From DRYM01 sp964564025 (GTDB lineage Archaea; Thermoproteota; Thermoprotei_A; EX4484-217-1), in contig CAZLZO010000007.1 in NCBI GenBank assembly GCA_964564025.1, forward strand, positions 1 to 57,335: a DNA stretch of 57,335 nucleotides, written 5' to 3'. The translations under genes were made by a program, and so were the position numbers. Below, in pieces: positions 26,767 through 35,247 of this stretch (position 1 is its first letter; each line of letters begins with the position of its first letter). The notes under the pieces are model-generated. The model did no database searches. It was not told the DNA's origin and saw only the letters and a list, made by a program, of their open reading frames with translations.

Positions 26767-27558
26767 CTAAAACCAACCCATCATGAAACTATACACTTTC
26801 GTATTTAAAAACAAATAGATTGTCAGAATGTAAATAAGTATTAACGCAGCATATATTACATCAATAGGTTTTATCCTTAAATCAACCATAAAAGTTCTTT
26901 TGTATGAAGAACCAAAAGCTCTTGACTCTAATGCTTCAGCTACGAAATCAACTCTTAGAATAGATATTATAAACGCTGGTATAAGTATTGGAAGGATTTT
27001 CCTTATTCTCTCGAAAATATTTCCTTTCTCAAGCTCTAACCCTCTAGACCTTTGTGCATCATAAATTTGCGCTATGTCTCTAGCAACTGTGGGAACGAAT
27101 CTTACAGAGAGAACTAAAGTATATGCAATGTGATAGGGTATTTTTAACCTATAAAGTACCTGCGCTAAGTCATCAATATATGTTGTAGTAAAAAATAGTG
27201 TAAAGGAGTATACTAAGAGAAAGAATCTGAAAATAGACATGAAAGCCATTGCTGCGACCTCTATGTTTAAAAGATTAGGATAAGCATTGAAAACATATAT
27301 TATAACATAGAACATTATTAACAGCTTTGCTATTCCTTTAAGCGAAAACGCTATTCTTCTAGCATTCGCTAAAAACAATGTTTGTAAAACTAAAAGAATT
27401 GTCAAGAAAACATAGAAGAGCGGGTTAAACGATAGGAATATTGGAACTGCTGTTGCTAACAATACTACGAACTTTACCCTAGGATCAACATTATTTAGAA
27501 ACTTATCTTCTTTACGGAAAATAAACATTTCATAAATTGATTCCATTAAGCCTTTCAT
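26767..27558 (-). CDS. ecfT: ECF transporter transmembrane component EcfT
   Basis: A 263-residue membrane protein with about five to six hydrophobic helices and two cytosolic coupling motifs of the Ala-Arg-Gly/Ser kind: DAQRSRGLELEKG near 168 and EALESRAFGSS near 208. These contact the ATPases. It overlaps the upstream ATPase gene by four bases. No substrate-binding S subunit is adjacent, so the cargo (a vitamin or metal) cannot be inferred. Confidence 0.88.
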   Translation of the reverse strand: MKGLMESIYEMFIFRKEDKFLNNVDPRVKFVVLLATAVPIFLSFNPLFYVFLTILLVLQTLFLANARRIAFSLKGIAKLLIMFYVIIYVFNAYPNLLNIEVAAMAFMSIFRFFLLVYSFTLFFTTTYIDDLAQVLYRLKIPYHIAYTLVLSVRFVPTVARDIAQIYDAQRSRGLELEKGNIFERIRKILPILIPAFIISILRVDFVAEALESRAFGSSYKRTFMVDLRIKPIDVIYAALILIYILTIYLFLNTKVYSFMMGWF

Positions 27559-28388
27559 TTCCTCCCCCTTAGTATGCCTAATACTAAAAGTAAAAGTTCA
27601 TTTTCCGTCAAAGGCCTTTCATCACTAATTTCAGAAAGTTTAGAACATGTAGCAATTCGCGGTATTTGAGGCATCATAAGATTGGCTTTAACTAAAACCT
27701 CTTCATCATAAAGTATTTCCTTAGGCTTACCTTCACCCACTATAGTGCCTTTAGCCATTACCACAATTCTATCAAAGCCTTCAGTAATAAATTCTATATC
27801 ATGCGTTACAAGAATAACTGTTTTGTTTTGCAACGTAAGAAGTTTAATGTACTCTCTTAGCTTTTCCTTCTGTATTTTATCTTGGCCCACAGTTGGTTCA
27901 TCAAGAACGATAACGTCCGGATCGTAAGCTAAAATAGATGCTATAGCTAATCTACGCATTTCACCACTGCTTAGCTCAAACGGAGATCTATCAGCGTAAT
28001 CGTATAAGTCAAACAGTCTTAAAACCTTAGTTACCCTATAGTTAATTACGTCTTCGGAGTATCCAAAATTTTTAAGTGCAAAAGCCACTTCATCCCATAC
28101 TCTTTCAGAGAAAAACTGGTGATAAGGATTCTGAAATACTATTCCTACTTTTCTTGATAATTCTGCAACAGAAGCCCTACGAGTATCAACACCAAAAACC
28201 TTAACATATCCTTTCTGAGGCTTAAGTAACCCATTAAAATGTTTTATTAAAGTAGATTTTCCTGCGCCATTTGATCCTAAGATTACAAGTTTTTCGCCTA
28301 AATAAATATCTAGATTAACGTTTCTTAGTGCAACAACGCCTCCTGGATAAGTATACCATAAGTTTCTAACCTCTATAGCGAGCTCCAC
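27555..28388 (-). CDS. ecfA2: ECF transporter ATPase, second copy
   Basis: The 277-residue ABC ATPase shows Walker A LGSNGAGKST near residue 35, Q-loop VFQNPYHQFF, signature LSSGEMRRLAIAS, Walker B VIVLDEPT and H-loop VTHD. It energises the EcfT-associated importer as one half of an ATPase heterodimer with the upstream gene. Codons for VFGVDTRRASVAELSRKV are nucleotide-identical to those in its partner gene (28132-28200 versus 28950-29018) although the rest of the two genes has diverged. Confidence 0.92.
   Translation of the reverse strand: MELAIEVRNLWYTYPGGVVALRNVNLDIYLGEKLVILGSNGAGKSTLIKHFNGLLKPQKGYVKVFGVDTRRASVAELSRKVGIVFQNPYHQFFSERVWDEVAFALKNFGYSEDVINYRVTKVLRLFDLYDYADRSPFELSSGEMRRLAIASILAYDPDVIVLDEPTVGQDKIQKEKLREYIKLLTLQNKTVILVTHDIEFITEGFDRIVVMAKGTIVGEGKPKEILYDEEVLVKANLMMPQIPRIATCSKLSEISDERPLTENELLLLVLGILRGRK
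28132..28200. repeat. 69-bp tract identical to 28950-29018 (paralogue copy)
   Basis: Bases 28132-28200 in the second ECF ATPase gene and 28950-29018 in the first are identical in all 69 positions, while the flanks drop abruptly to ordinary paralogue divergence. The tract encodes the region just before the Q-loop. The sharp edges suggest recent gene conversion. Confidence 0.9.
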
Positions 28389-29221
28389 ATTACCACCTTT
28401 CTAAGAACTTCTGAAGCTTCCTTAATGCTTCTCGGAACCTTAACTGTTCTTACATGATTTTTTAGTTTTTTAAAGAAGCTAATGAATTTAGGAACATTCA
28501 CACCAATAGAGTCTATATCATCTCTCTCCAATATTTCATCAGGCTTTCCTTGTGCGTAAAGTTTGCCGTCTTTAAGAACAAATATTTTTGTTGCATACTC
28601 CACTAAAAGGTCTAATCTATGCTCTACAACAACTATTGTGTAACCTTTCCTATTAAGTTCCTTAAGTATTTTTGAAAATATCCATGCACTATAAGGGTCC
28701 ATGTGAGCTGTGGGTTCATCAAATACAAGGACTTTAGGCTTCATAGCTAAAATTGAGGCGACGATGACTTTCTGTTGCTCACCTATGGAAAGTTCAAAAG
28801 GTACACGGTATCTTAGGTCCTCTATTTTAAGTTCTTTAAGCACTTCATTTACTCTCTCACGTATTTTAGTTGATGGTAAGCCTAAATTTTCAAGTCCAAA
28901 AGCAATTTCTCTTTCAACAGAAAGTGTAAGTATTTGGTTTTCAGGATCTTGAAATACTATTCCTACTTTTCTTGATAATTCTGCAACAGAAGCCCTACGA
29001 GTATCAACACCAAAAACCAGAACTCTACCTTCAAATCTTCCCTCATAAAAGTGGGGTATTAGGCCATTAAATGTTCTTACAAGAGTTGATTTTCCACTGC
29101 CGCTAGGTCCGGTAATTATTATGAAGTCTCCTCTCTCTATCTTTAATGTGATATTTTTAAGAGCAGGTCTTGTTGATTTAGGGTAGTAGTATGTTAAATT
29201 CTCTACTAAAATTGCTGCCAA
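28373..29221 (-). CDS. ecfA1: ECF transporter ATPase, first copy
   Basis: The 282-residue ABC ATPase has Walker A TGPSGSGKST, Q-loop VFQDPENQ, signature LSIGEQQKVIVAS, Walker B VLVFDEPTAH and a switch His in VVEHRLDLL. It overlaps the second ATPase gene by 16 bases and starts the leftward ecfA1-ecfA2-ecfT run. The Q-loop form with ENQ suggests the A subunit type; heterodimer formation is inferred from operon order. Confidence 0.92.
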   Translation of the reverse strand: MAAILVENLTYYYPKSTRPALKNITLKIERGDFIIITGPSGSGKSTLVRTFNGLIPHFYEGRFEGRVLVFGVDTRRASVAELSRKVGIVFQDPENQILTLSVEREIAFGLENLGLPSTKIRERVNEVLKELKIEDLRYRVPFELSIGEQQKVIVASILAMKPKVLVFDEPTAHMDPYSAWIFSKILKELNRKGYTIVVVEHRLDLLVEYATKIFVLKDGKLYAQGKPDEILERDDIDSIGVNVPKFISFFKKLKNHVRTVKVPRSIKEASEVLRKVVMWSSL

Positions 29222-29240
29222 AATATTCTCCTCCGAAATT

Positions 29241-30266
29241 TTAGGGTTTTAGGCTTACTATGCTAAGTCCTTTACTCTTTAACTTTCTAGTAAGAATTTC
29301 AACTATTTTCCCTTTAACATATTCTTTAGAAACATTCCTACCTTCGGCGCCTGCTGCTACATCATGACCTCCGCCTGTTCCTCCAAGAGCCTCTCCTAAT
29401 TCAACCATTACATCCTTTCCTAAGTGTATACCTGTACGTTTAACAAACTCCTCTTTAGCCCTAACTGAAACCCTTATTGTATCGTTTTCTGAAACTATAA
29501 ATGCTACATCAGCTCCTAATTCGAGAAGCGCTCTTGCAGCACTTGCCTCATATGCTCCAACATCGCTTATAACTATTAAAATATCATTTGCTCTATAAAG
29601 ATCCATTCTCATGGCCGCTTTTAGTCTAGCTATTTTCTCGGAGATATCCATGGTTGTCCTAAAGAGCTTCAATATTTCTCTTAAGTCACCTACCTTTTCT
29701 AAGAGATTAGCGGATATTCTCAAAGTTTCCGGTCTTGCAATACTAAATTGCCTTGTATCGTAAAGAATAGCTATAAGTAAGCTTAAAGCCGCTTCTTTAT
29801 CTAAAGGAATATTGAATTCTTCGAAAAGCTTGTACACAATTTCCGCTGTTGACCGTGCTTGCGGATCGACACATAGATAAGCCCGGTTTCTAAAGAAGTC
29901 ATGGGTGTAGTGATGGTCTATGAGAACTACTTCGCTTTCATCAATAATTTTTAAGAATTCACCTAACTGCTCAGGCGAACCTGTATCTACAATGATTATT
30001 GTGTCAAAAGCTCCTAAATCATCAGAGTACTTCTTAACATATGAAACGTTAAACCTAAGATTTTCCAATAGCTTACGTGTAATGGAGCTTACACTTTCAG
30101 GAAAGAGGAAAACTGCTTTTGCTTTAGCATTAATTTTTTCTAGTAGCTTTTGAAGAGCATAAGCTGAAAAGAATGCGTCAGGATCAGCATTTTTATGTGA
30201 AACTATAGCTACTTTCCTGGATTTTTCAAAAACATCCCTTATTTTCTCTATGTTGCATTCCCGCAT
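29241..30266 (-). CDS. DHH-DHHA1 family phosphoesterase
   Basis: The 341-residue protein carries HKNADPDAFFSA (motif I) near 24, VDTGSPEQLG (motif II), IDHHYTHDF (DHH motif) near 117, and the C-terminal DHHA1 glycine motif GGTGGGHDVAAGA. These fit a manganese-dependent NrnA/RecJ-type nuclease or cyclic dinucleotide/oligonucleotide phosphodiesterase; the substrate is unknown. Its start overlaps the DUF3194 gene by 41 bases, pointing to coupled translation. It is the last gene of the exosome superoperon here. Confidence 0.85.
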   Translation of the reverse strand: MRECNIEKIRDVFEKSRKVAIVSHKNADPDAFFSAYALQKLLEKINAKAKAVFLFPESVSSITRKLLENLRFNVSYVKKYSDDLGAFDTIIIVDTGSPEQLGEFLKIIDESEVVLIDHHYTHDFFRNRAYLCVDPQARSTAEIVYKLFEEFNIPLDKEAALSLLIAILYDTRQFSIARPETLRISANLLEKVGDLREILKLFRTTMDISEKIARLKAAMRMDLYRANDILIVISDVGAYEASAARALLELGADVAFIVSENDTIRVSVRAKEEFVKRTGIHLGKDVMVELGEALGGTGGGHDVAAGAEGRNVSKEYVKGKIVEILTRKLKSKGLSIVSLKP

Positions 30267-30579
30267 TTTCCTTCAACCACTTCTCAATGGTTTCAAAAGC
30301 CTTTCTTGACGCCTCCTCTAATACTCCTTCATAGTCTATTTCTAAAATTTTTGGTGCTGAGAATTCTACAGTTATGGTGAAGGTAATTTTATCTTTAAAT
30401 TTATTAGCCGTAATTAAAACGTTTAAGTCGCCAATGAAGCTTGCTCCTACTTTTTCCTCAATAGTCCTTCTTATTATAGACTCTGCTTTTTCTACTATCT
30501 TAACAAGTAAATCGTCACTTACTTTTTCTAAGTCAAGGTTTAACACTATGGTTTCTAAAGGTTTTCTTGTAAAGGACAA
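30226..30579 (-). CDS. DUF3194 family protein
   Basis: A 117-residue predominantly alpha/beta protein with no catalytic motif. Its position between prefoldin beta and a DHH phosphoesterase, and the IIRRTIEEKVGASFIGDLNV-type sequence, fit the archaeal DUF3194 group, which occupies this slot in many genomes. Function unknown; the fixed place in the superoperon suggests an RNA or protein quality-control role, which is inference. The two 3'-end reading frames overlap by 41 bases with the next gene. Confidence 0.65.
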   Translation of the reverse strand: MSFTRKPLETIVLNLDLEKVSDDLLVKIVEKAESIIRRTIEEKVGASFIGDLNVLITANKFKDKITFTITVEFSAPKILEIDYEGVLEEASRKAFETIEKWLKENAGMQHRENKGCF

Positions 30580-30639
30580 AATATAGCACCTTTGAGAAAA
30601 ACTGCCTAGTTAAGTGTTAAATAGACTAAATAATTACTT

Positions 30640-31002
30640 CTACGATACTGCCCTATACGATTTCATAAGCTCCTCAGTAACTCTCTTTCTAAGCTCTTCA
30701 TATTGCTTTCGCAAATAAGACTCTTGTTTTTCAAGGGTCTTAATTCTTAACTCAAGTATTTCCTTTCTTTCATTAAGCTCCTTTACAACATCACTTTTGG
30801 AGGTCTTAATTAAAATGTGCCCTACACTCTTATAGAGCTCTACATCTTCCGGTAGTTTCTCAAGTTCTGATAAGACATTTTCTAACTCTCTTAATTCTGC
30901 TTGAACGCTTTGCTTCTGAGCTAAGATAAGCTTTAATTGTTCTTGAACTTGTTGAAACTGGGCAAGTCTTGCTTGTACTTCAGGTGGGAGTTTTTCAGCC
31001 AC
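30640..31002 (-). CDS. pfdB: Prefoldin subunit beta
   Basis: A 120-residue coiled-coil hairpin chaperone subunit. Helix 1 (PPEVQARLAQFQQVQEQL), the beta strands around SVGHILIKTSKSDV and helix 2 (about 75-115) are clear. Prefoldin alpha2-beta4 delivers unfolded proteins to the thermosome. Short spacing (24 bases) after Pcc1 supports the operon. Confidence 0.92.
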   Translation of the reverse strand: MAEKLPPEVQARLAQFQQVQEQLKLILAQKQSVQAELRELENVLSELEKLPEDVELYKSVGHILIKTSKSDVVKELNERKEILELRIKTLEKQESYLRKQYEELRKRVTEELMKSYRAVS

Positions 31003-31026
31003 TTATATTACACCTTAATTATTTCT

Positions 31027-31272
31027 CTACCTTACATGCTTAAGAGTTTTAAGTATACTTGAAATCCAGGAAAGGTAGGAATTTAGTGCAGCTCTTAAGC
31101 TAGATGTTGTATCGGCTTCTATTGTTATTTTAATTTTTTGCTCTAAAAACACTATGTTAACCTTTGTCTTAAAAGTGGGAGCTGACATTATTTCTGGGAG
31201 GAGGGTTCTATAAAGCGTTTTAGTAATCTTACTATCGCTAAACTCTATAGTGATTTCTGCTGTTCTCTCCAA
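31027..31272 (-). CDS. pcc1: KEOPS complex subunit Pcc1 (copy 1)
   Basis: An 81-residue alpha/beta protein of the Pcc1/CTAG family, with the strand-rich N terminus AEITIEFSDSKITKTLYRTLLPEI and the C-terminal helix SSLRAALNSYLSWISSI. Pcc1 dimerises KEOPS and aids tRNA t6A synthesis. It starts at TTG inside the end of the Brix gene (28-base overlap), with GGGGT upstream. A second Pcc1-like gene lies at 44678-44947. Confidence 0.85.
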   Translation of the reverse strand: MERTAEITIEFSDSKITKTLYRTLLPEIMSAPTFKTKVNIVFLEQKIKITIEADTTSSLRAALNSYLSWISSILKTLKHVR

Positions 31273-31826
31273 AATCTAACCCCGCACACTTTAATTATTG
31301 GTCCAACTATCCTCTTAGAAGAGGGATTTTCAAAAATAACTAAGCTTACATTTCCTTTGGACATTACTTTAATTAATACATCAAATTTCTTTGCCTCGTC
31401 ATATTCAAATACTGCTTGCGCACTAAACATGGTAGCTAATGCCTCAGCTAATTCAATTTCCTCCTCTGAGACAAGGACAGCTATTGATGATGGATTATAT
31501 GGCTTTACAGCATCAGGTATTTCACGCCATAAACTAACTCCTGCAATCCTAATAAGAACCTCTTTCTTAACACCTAAGGGTCTCTCAAGAACCTTGTAAA
31601 GCAACATAGCGCTGGGATTTCCTTTCCTTTCAAAAGCGACGACAATATTTTTCGCTCCTAACTCGAGAGCCTCTAAGTATAGAGCATTAAGAGTTTTCTT
31701 ACCACGATTCAATTTTATCGAGAATGGTATGGTTGCAGCAAGCTCTTTAATGAATGTTCTAAGTTTAGAAGAAGGTCTATGTGAAGTTGTGAAAATTATT
31801 TTTACTTTTCTTGTAAAAGCACTCAT
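31245..31826 (-). CDS. Brix domain protein (Imp4-like)
   Basis: The 193-residue protein is a stand-alone Brix domain: KIIFTTSHRPSSKLRTFIKELAATIP near the start and NRGKKTLNALYLEALELGAKNIVV in the middle. Eukaryotic relatives (Imp4, Brx1, Rpf2) assemble pre-ribosomes, and the archaeal form is thought to do the same. It directly follows L37ae, where many archaea place rpoP in between; no rpoP is present here. Confidence 0.9.
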   Translation of the reverse strand: MSAFTRKVKIIFTTSHRPSSKLRTFIKELAATIPFSIKLNRGKKTLNALYLEALELGAKNIVVAFERKGNPSAMLLYKVLERPLGVKKEVLIRIAGVSLWREIPDAVKPYNPSSIAVLVSEEEIELAEALATMFSAQAVFEYDEAKKFDVLIKVMSKGNVSLVIFENPSSKRIVGPIIKVCGVRFWREQQKSL

Positions 31827-31827
31827 C

Positions 31828-32091
31828 TTACTCCTTTCTATAAATTATTGGTGGAAAGAATTTACTTAAACCTGTTCTCGGAACGTAAGCTCCTCCCGCG
31901 AAAATAGCACCACATTTCCTACATTTCCATAATCCAACACTTATTCTAACGACTTTACCTTTATATCCGCAAAGCGGACATGTATGTGGCGCATATCTCT
32001 TTTCCAAAATATCTCTTACTCTTTTCCTAAGAGTAGAACCGTATCTTGCCCCATATCTTCCAGCTATTCCGACGACTTTTGTTCTACCCAT
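31828..32091 (-). CDS. rpl37ae: Large-subunit ribosomal protein L37ae
   Basis: An 87-residue zinc-ribbon ribosomal protein: GRTKVVGIAGRYGARYGSTL at the N terminus, then CPLCG and CRKCG zinc-binding pairs near 36-57. I start at ATG 32091 because GGTGA lies eight bases upstream; the longer in-frame ATG at 32106 would add five residues. The stop is one base before the Brix start, so the two are tightly coupled. Confidence 0.94.
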   Translation of the reverse strand: MGRTKVVGIAGRYGARYGSTLRKRVRDILEKRYAPHTCPLCGYKGKVVRISVGLWKCRKCGAIFAGGAYVPRTGLSKFFPPIIYRKE

Positions 32092-32160
32092 TTTCAACTT
32101 CACCATACACTACATGTTCAGTTTCGGTAAGAGAATATTGGTTTAGGTTTAAAAAATTTG

Positions 32161-32994
32161 TTACTGAGCTTTTTTAATGGCTTCGTCTATTTTGGAGAAC
32201 AATATTTTAGACGCATTTTTCGCTAAGCTAATAGCTTCTAAAACTTCTTCCTCTGTGAAAACACCTGTACCCATTTTTTGCATACCAGCTATTCTGCCGT
32301 CTTCAGATATCGATATAGCTAATTTGCACTCTAATATTTGTTCTTCATCAACTGTAGGATCTATTATTAACTTATTATTAACCTTGCCCACAGTTACAGT
32401 TACTACTTTGTTATTTATAGGTAAAGACACCTTATCCTCTTTATTAAGTTCTATGCTTTTATCCTCCTTAACCTCAGCTTTAGGTATTTTAGCTATAAGC
32501 AGAGTAGTCATTGCTGCAAGCGTTGATGCGTCGAGAAGATTTCCATCATGATCGAAGACGTAAATGTCTAACCATAGTATGTACACTTTTTCTCCAGGTA
32601 TTATTGCTAGTTTCGACAAGTCAATTACTTTAAGTTCCCTAATACTTCTATCAATAACTCTTGCCAGTTCAATAGCATTCTCGTCTGGAGGGCCTGGTTC
32701 GAAGGTTGGTGACGCAAACGGTACAAACTCAGCGTTCACCGTGATCACTCCATCATTAGGTGTATCAGGAAATGGAGATCCTACACCAACTTTTAAACCA
32801 GCTATTACAACGGTTCCTCCAACTTTAACGTATGCTGAACCTTCAGCTTTCGCTATATAGTTCGGTATTATAGTTATTTCACGGAATTCATCAAGTCTTC
32901 TACCATCTATTCTTAGCCCTTTCTCTATTAACGAAGTCATTGAGTGTTTTTTCAGTGTAGAAACTATCCTTAAGTTAGTTGGTGTTATACTCAT
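32161..32994 (-). CDS. rrp42: Exosome subunit Rrp42
   Basis: The non-catalytic RNase PH-like subunit that alternates with Rrp41 in the hexameric exosome ring. The 277-residue product begins with RIDGRRLDEFREITI, and shows VGVGSPFPDTPNDGVITVNAEF and DIYVFDHDGNLLDASTLAAM. It follows rrp41 by three bases in the canonical order rrp4-rrp41-rrp42. Confidence 0.95.
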   Translation of the reverse strand: MSITPTNLRIVSTLKKHSMTSLIEKGLRIDGRRLDEFREITIIPNYIAKAEGSAYVKVGGTVVIAGLKVGVGSPFPDTPNDGVITVNAEFVPFASPTFEPGPPDENAIELARVIDRSIRELKVIDLSKLAIIPGEKVYILWLDIYVFDHDGNLLDASTLAAMTTLLIAKIPKAEVKEDKSIELNKEDKVSLPINNKVVTVTVGKVNNKLIIDPTVDEEQILECKLAISISEDGRIAGMQKMGTGVFTEEEVLEAISLAKNASKILFSKIDEAIKKAQ

Positions 32995-32997
32995 GGT

Positions 32998-33732
32998 TTA
33001 AACCTCTTCAGGCTTTATTTCAACATATTTCTTTTTGAGTGCTTGTTGTTCATATTCGTAAAGTTTCATAATGCCCTTCTTAGCTAGTTCCAAAGCCTTC
33101 TTAAATTCCTCCTCTGTCAGTACACCATTAAGCTGTAGAAGCACTATTTTGCCTAAACTAGGCATCATAGCAATGGGCATGTCGGCTTCTCCATATTCAT
33201 CCTCTAATTGATTAACATCTAAAACTAATTGTCCATTAACTTTACCTACAGCTACAGCTGCAACTAAATCCCTCATAGGTATTCCAGCGTCAGCGAGAGC
33301 TAGCGAAGCCGCTATTATTCCTGCTGTTCTTGTACCTGCATCAGCCTGGATGACTTCAATAAATACGTCTATTGTTGTTCTCGGGTAAAGTTCTACAAAA
33401 ATTACTGCCTCTAAAGCCTCTCTAATTACCTTAGAAAGTTCTATTTCTCTGCGTGTTGGTGCGGGAGATTTTCTTTCATCGGTTGAGTAAGGTACCATGT
33501 GGTATCTTGTTCTTAGAATAGCTCTGTCAGGTAATGTTAAATGCTTAGGATGTATTTCTCTAGGACCATAAACTGCAGCTATTACCTTAGTGTTTCCCTG
33601 TTGAACATAGGCTGATCCATCAGCATTCTTTAATACCCCAACCTCCATAATTACGGGTCTTAATTCGTCAGGTTTTCTACCATCAATCCTTAGTCCCTTC
33701 TCGTTGATTAATTTAATGCTTTCAGGTTTCAT
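32998..33732 (-). CDS. rrp41: Exosome subunit Rrp41 (catalytic RNase PH type)
   Basis: The 244-residue subunit holds the phosphorolytic active site for 3'-5' RNA decay and tailing. Visible are RIDGRKPDELRPVIMEVGVL, the basic NTKVIAAVYGPREIHPKH, ELYPRTTIDVFIEVIQADAGTRTAG with catalytic Asp region, and VAAVAVGKVNGQLVLD. ATG start overlaps the rrp4 stop by four bases. Confidence 0.97.
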   Translation of the reverse strand: MKPESIKLINEKGLRIDGRKPDELRPVIMEVGVLKNADGSAYVQQGNTKVIAAVYGPREIHPKHLTLPDRAILRTRYHMVPYSTDERKSPAPTRREIELSKVIREALEAVIFVELYPRTTIDVFIEVIQADAGTRTAGIIAASLALADAGIPMRDLVAAVAVGKVNGQLVLDVNQLEDEYGEADMPIAMMPSLGKIVLLQLNGVLTEEEFKKALELAKKGIMKLYEYEQQALKKKYVEIKPEEV

Positions 33733-34442
33733 TTTGTAATACCCCTCTTCTTAAGTTCTTCACGGATGAAAGCTCTTACGCGATCGGTTAGACCTGTAGT
33801 ATGAGTTTCTCTCTCCACCTTCTTTATTGCAAGAATAGCTACTTCCTCATGTAATGGAGATGGACCAACAATCCAAACTCTCCCGTTTAAACCCACAATT
33901 ATTTGGCATTTAGTTTCCTCCTTAATCATGTTTATCATTGAACCCTTCTTACCTATAAGTCTCGGTACGCGTGAGGGAACAATCTCCACTATTTTACCTT
34001 TAGTTATTTTTCCAAGCCCCTTACCCCTAACGGTGAGTATGGGATTTCTTGTTCTATCGAAAACACTTATTTTAGCCACTAAGAGGTCGCCTATATCAAA
34101 GTATCTTCTTAAATCATCTTTTAACGGATTAAAAGGCTTATTTAAAGCGTCATTAGCATGTAAAACAGCCGTGTATGGGGCTCTTATATCTACAGTCCAG
34201 GAAGTCAGCCCTAAATCTATAATTATCCCTATTACTATGTCATCAACTTTTGGAAAGTAAAATCCCTCAAGGGCAATTACATTTACCTTATTATTTTGTA
34301 CTTCAGCAAGTCCTATTACTGCAGAGTAGAGCTTATCACCTACCCTATATATTGTATGCTGTGATTTCACTTCTACGTCTTTTCCTTCAGCCAATAACTG
34401 TCCTGGCACAACAATTTGCCTATGCTGTACATGTACTGGCAT
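33729..34442 (-). CDS. rrp4: Exosome cap subunit Rrp4
   Basis: Rrp4 is the S1-KH RNA-binding cap of the exosome. The 237-residue product has the N-terminal QIVVPGQLLAEG segment, an S1 domain around 60-140 and a KH domain with VPRLIGKKGSMINMIKEETKC near 160. Encoded between SBDS and rrp41, as in most archaea. Confidence 0.96.
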   Translation of the reverse strand: MPVHVQHRQIVVPGQLLAEGKDVEVKSQHTIYRVGDKLYSAVIGLAEVQNNKVNVIALEGFYFPKVDDIVIGIIIDLGLTSWTVDIRAPYTAVLHANDALNKPFNPLKDDLRRYFDIGDLLVAKISVFDRTRNPILTVRGKGLGKITKGKIVEIVPSRVPRLIGKKGSMINMIKEETKCQIIVGLNGRVWIVGPSPLHEEVAILAIKKVERETHTTGLTDRVRAFIREELKKRGITK

Positions 34443-34451
34443 TTCCCTAAC

Positions 34452-35156
34452 TCACCATTTTGTCTCAACTATTCTAATTTCACCTGTACCTTTAGATATA
34501 GCGTTTACCTTATCTATAAGTGTTTGCTGCATTCCCGCAGGAATTTCTAGCTCCATAAACAAGCTTCCGTCGCCGAGCCAAGTAACCCTTTTTACTTCAC
34601 CGAAACCTGCAAGTACACTATAAGCTCTTCCAGAGAATGGTGAAGGTATTTTAACCCTAACTATAGCCTTAGCCAATTTAATGGGTAAAACTCTGCTTAA
34701 AGCCTTAATTATTTGTAATGCTTGCTTTTCTACGTCTTTAAATGGATCAATACCTACTCTCAATTGCTCCATAGCTAATTCTATTCTTCTAGGTGGATGT
34801 GGAAGCTTTGTTTTAGGATCGATACAGTTTTTAGAAATAAAATCTATTATTTGCTTTCTCTTAGCCTCAATAAGGGCTCTTCTTTGTTCAGCTGTTATCT
34901 GTATTTCTCCTCTTCTAAGAATTTCCTCAGCTACCTTATATACGTCAGTTGTTCCAAAAACCTTCTTTATAATCTCTTCTGAAGCTTTAAGACCCTTTCT
35001 AGCGTCTTTATAGATAAATTCTCCCTCCAAAACTTCCCTAATACTAACCTTTTTACCTTCTTTAAATTTAAAAGCGAGGTCAGGCTTGACTAAAATTTCA
35101 AATCTATGTCCATGGGTTTCAAGTCTTGCTACTATAGGCTCATGTTTTCTACTCAT
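34452..35156 (-). CDS. sbds: Ribosome assembly factor SBDS
   Basis: SBDS family protein of 234 residues; with EFL1 it removes aIF6/eIF6 from large subunits in eukaryotes. N-terminal FYSH domain (VARLETHGHRFEILVKPD, KVSIREVLEGEFIYKDARKG) and the C-terminal RNA-binding domains (PSPFSGRAYSVLAGFG) are visible. Position between proteasome alpha and rrp4 is the standard archaeal arrangement. Confidence 0.95.
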   Translation of the reverse strand: MSRKHEPIVARLETHGHRFEILVKPDLAFKFKEGKKVSIREVLEGEFIYKDARKGLKASEEIIKKVFGTTDVYKVAEEILRRGEIQITAEQRRALIEAKRKQIIDFISKNCIDPKTKLPHPPRRIELAMEQLRVGIDPFKDVEKQALQIIKALSRVLPIKLAKAIVRVKIPSPFSGRAYSVLAGFGEVKRVTWLGDGSLFMELEIPAGMQQTLIDKVNAISKGTGEIRIVETKW

Positions 35157-35247
35157 ATAGCATCACTTCTCTATCTAGAAAATACTGTAGCAAAATCTAA
35201 GCTAAAAACACAACCAATTTAGAAAGTAAGTGTAAGCTAAAAGCTTC

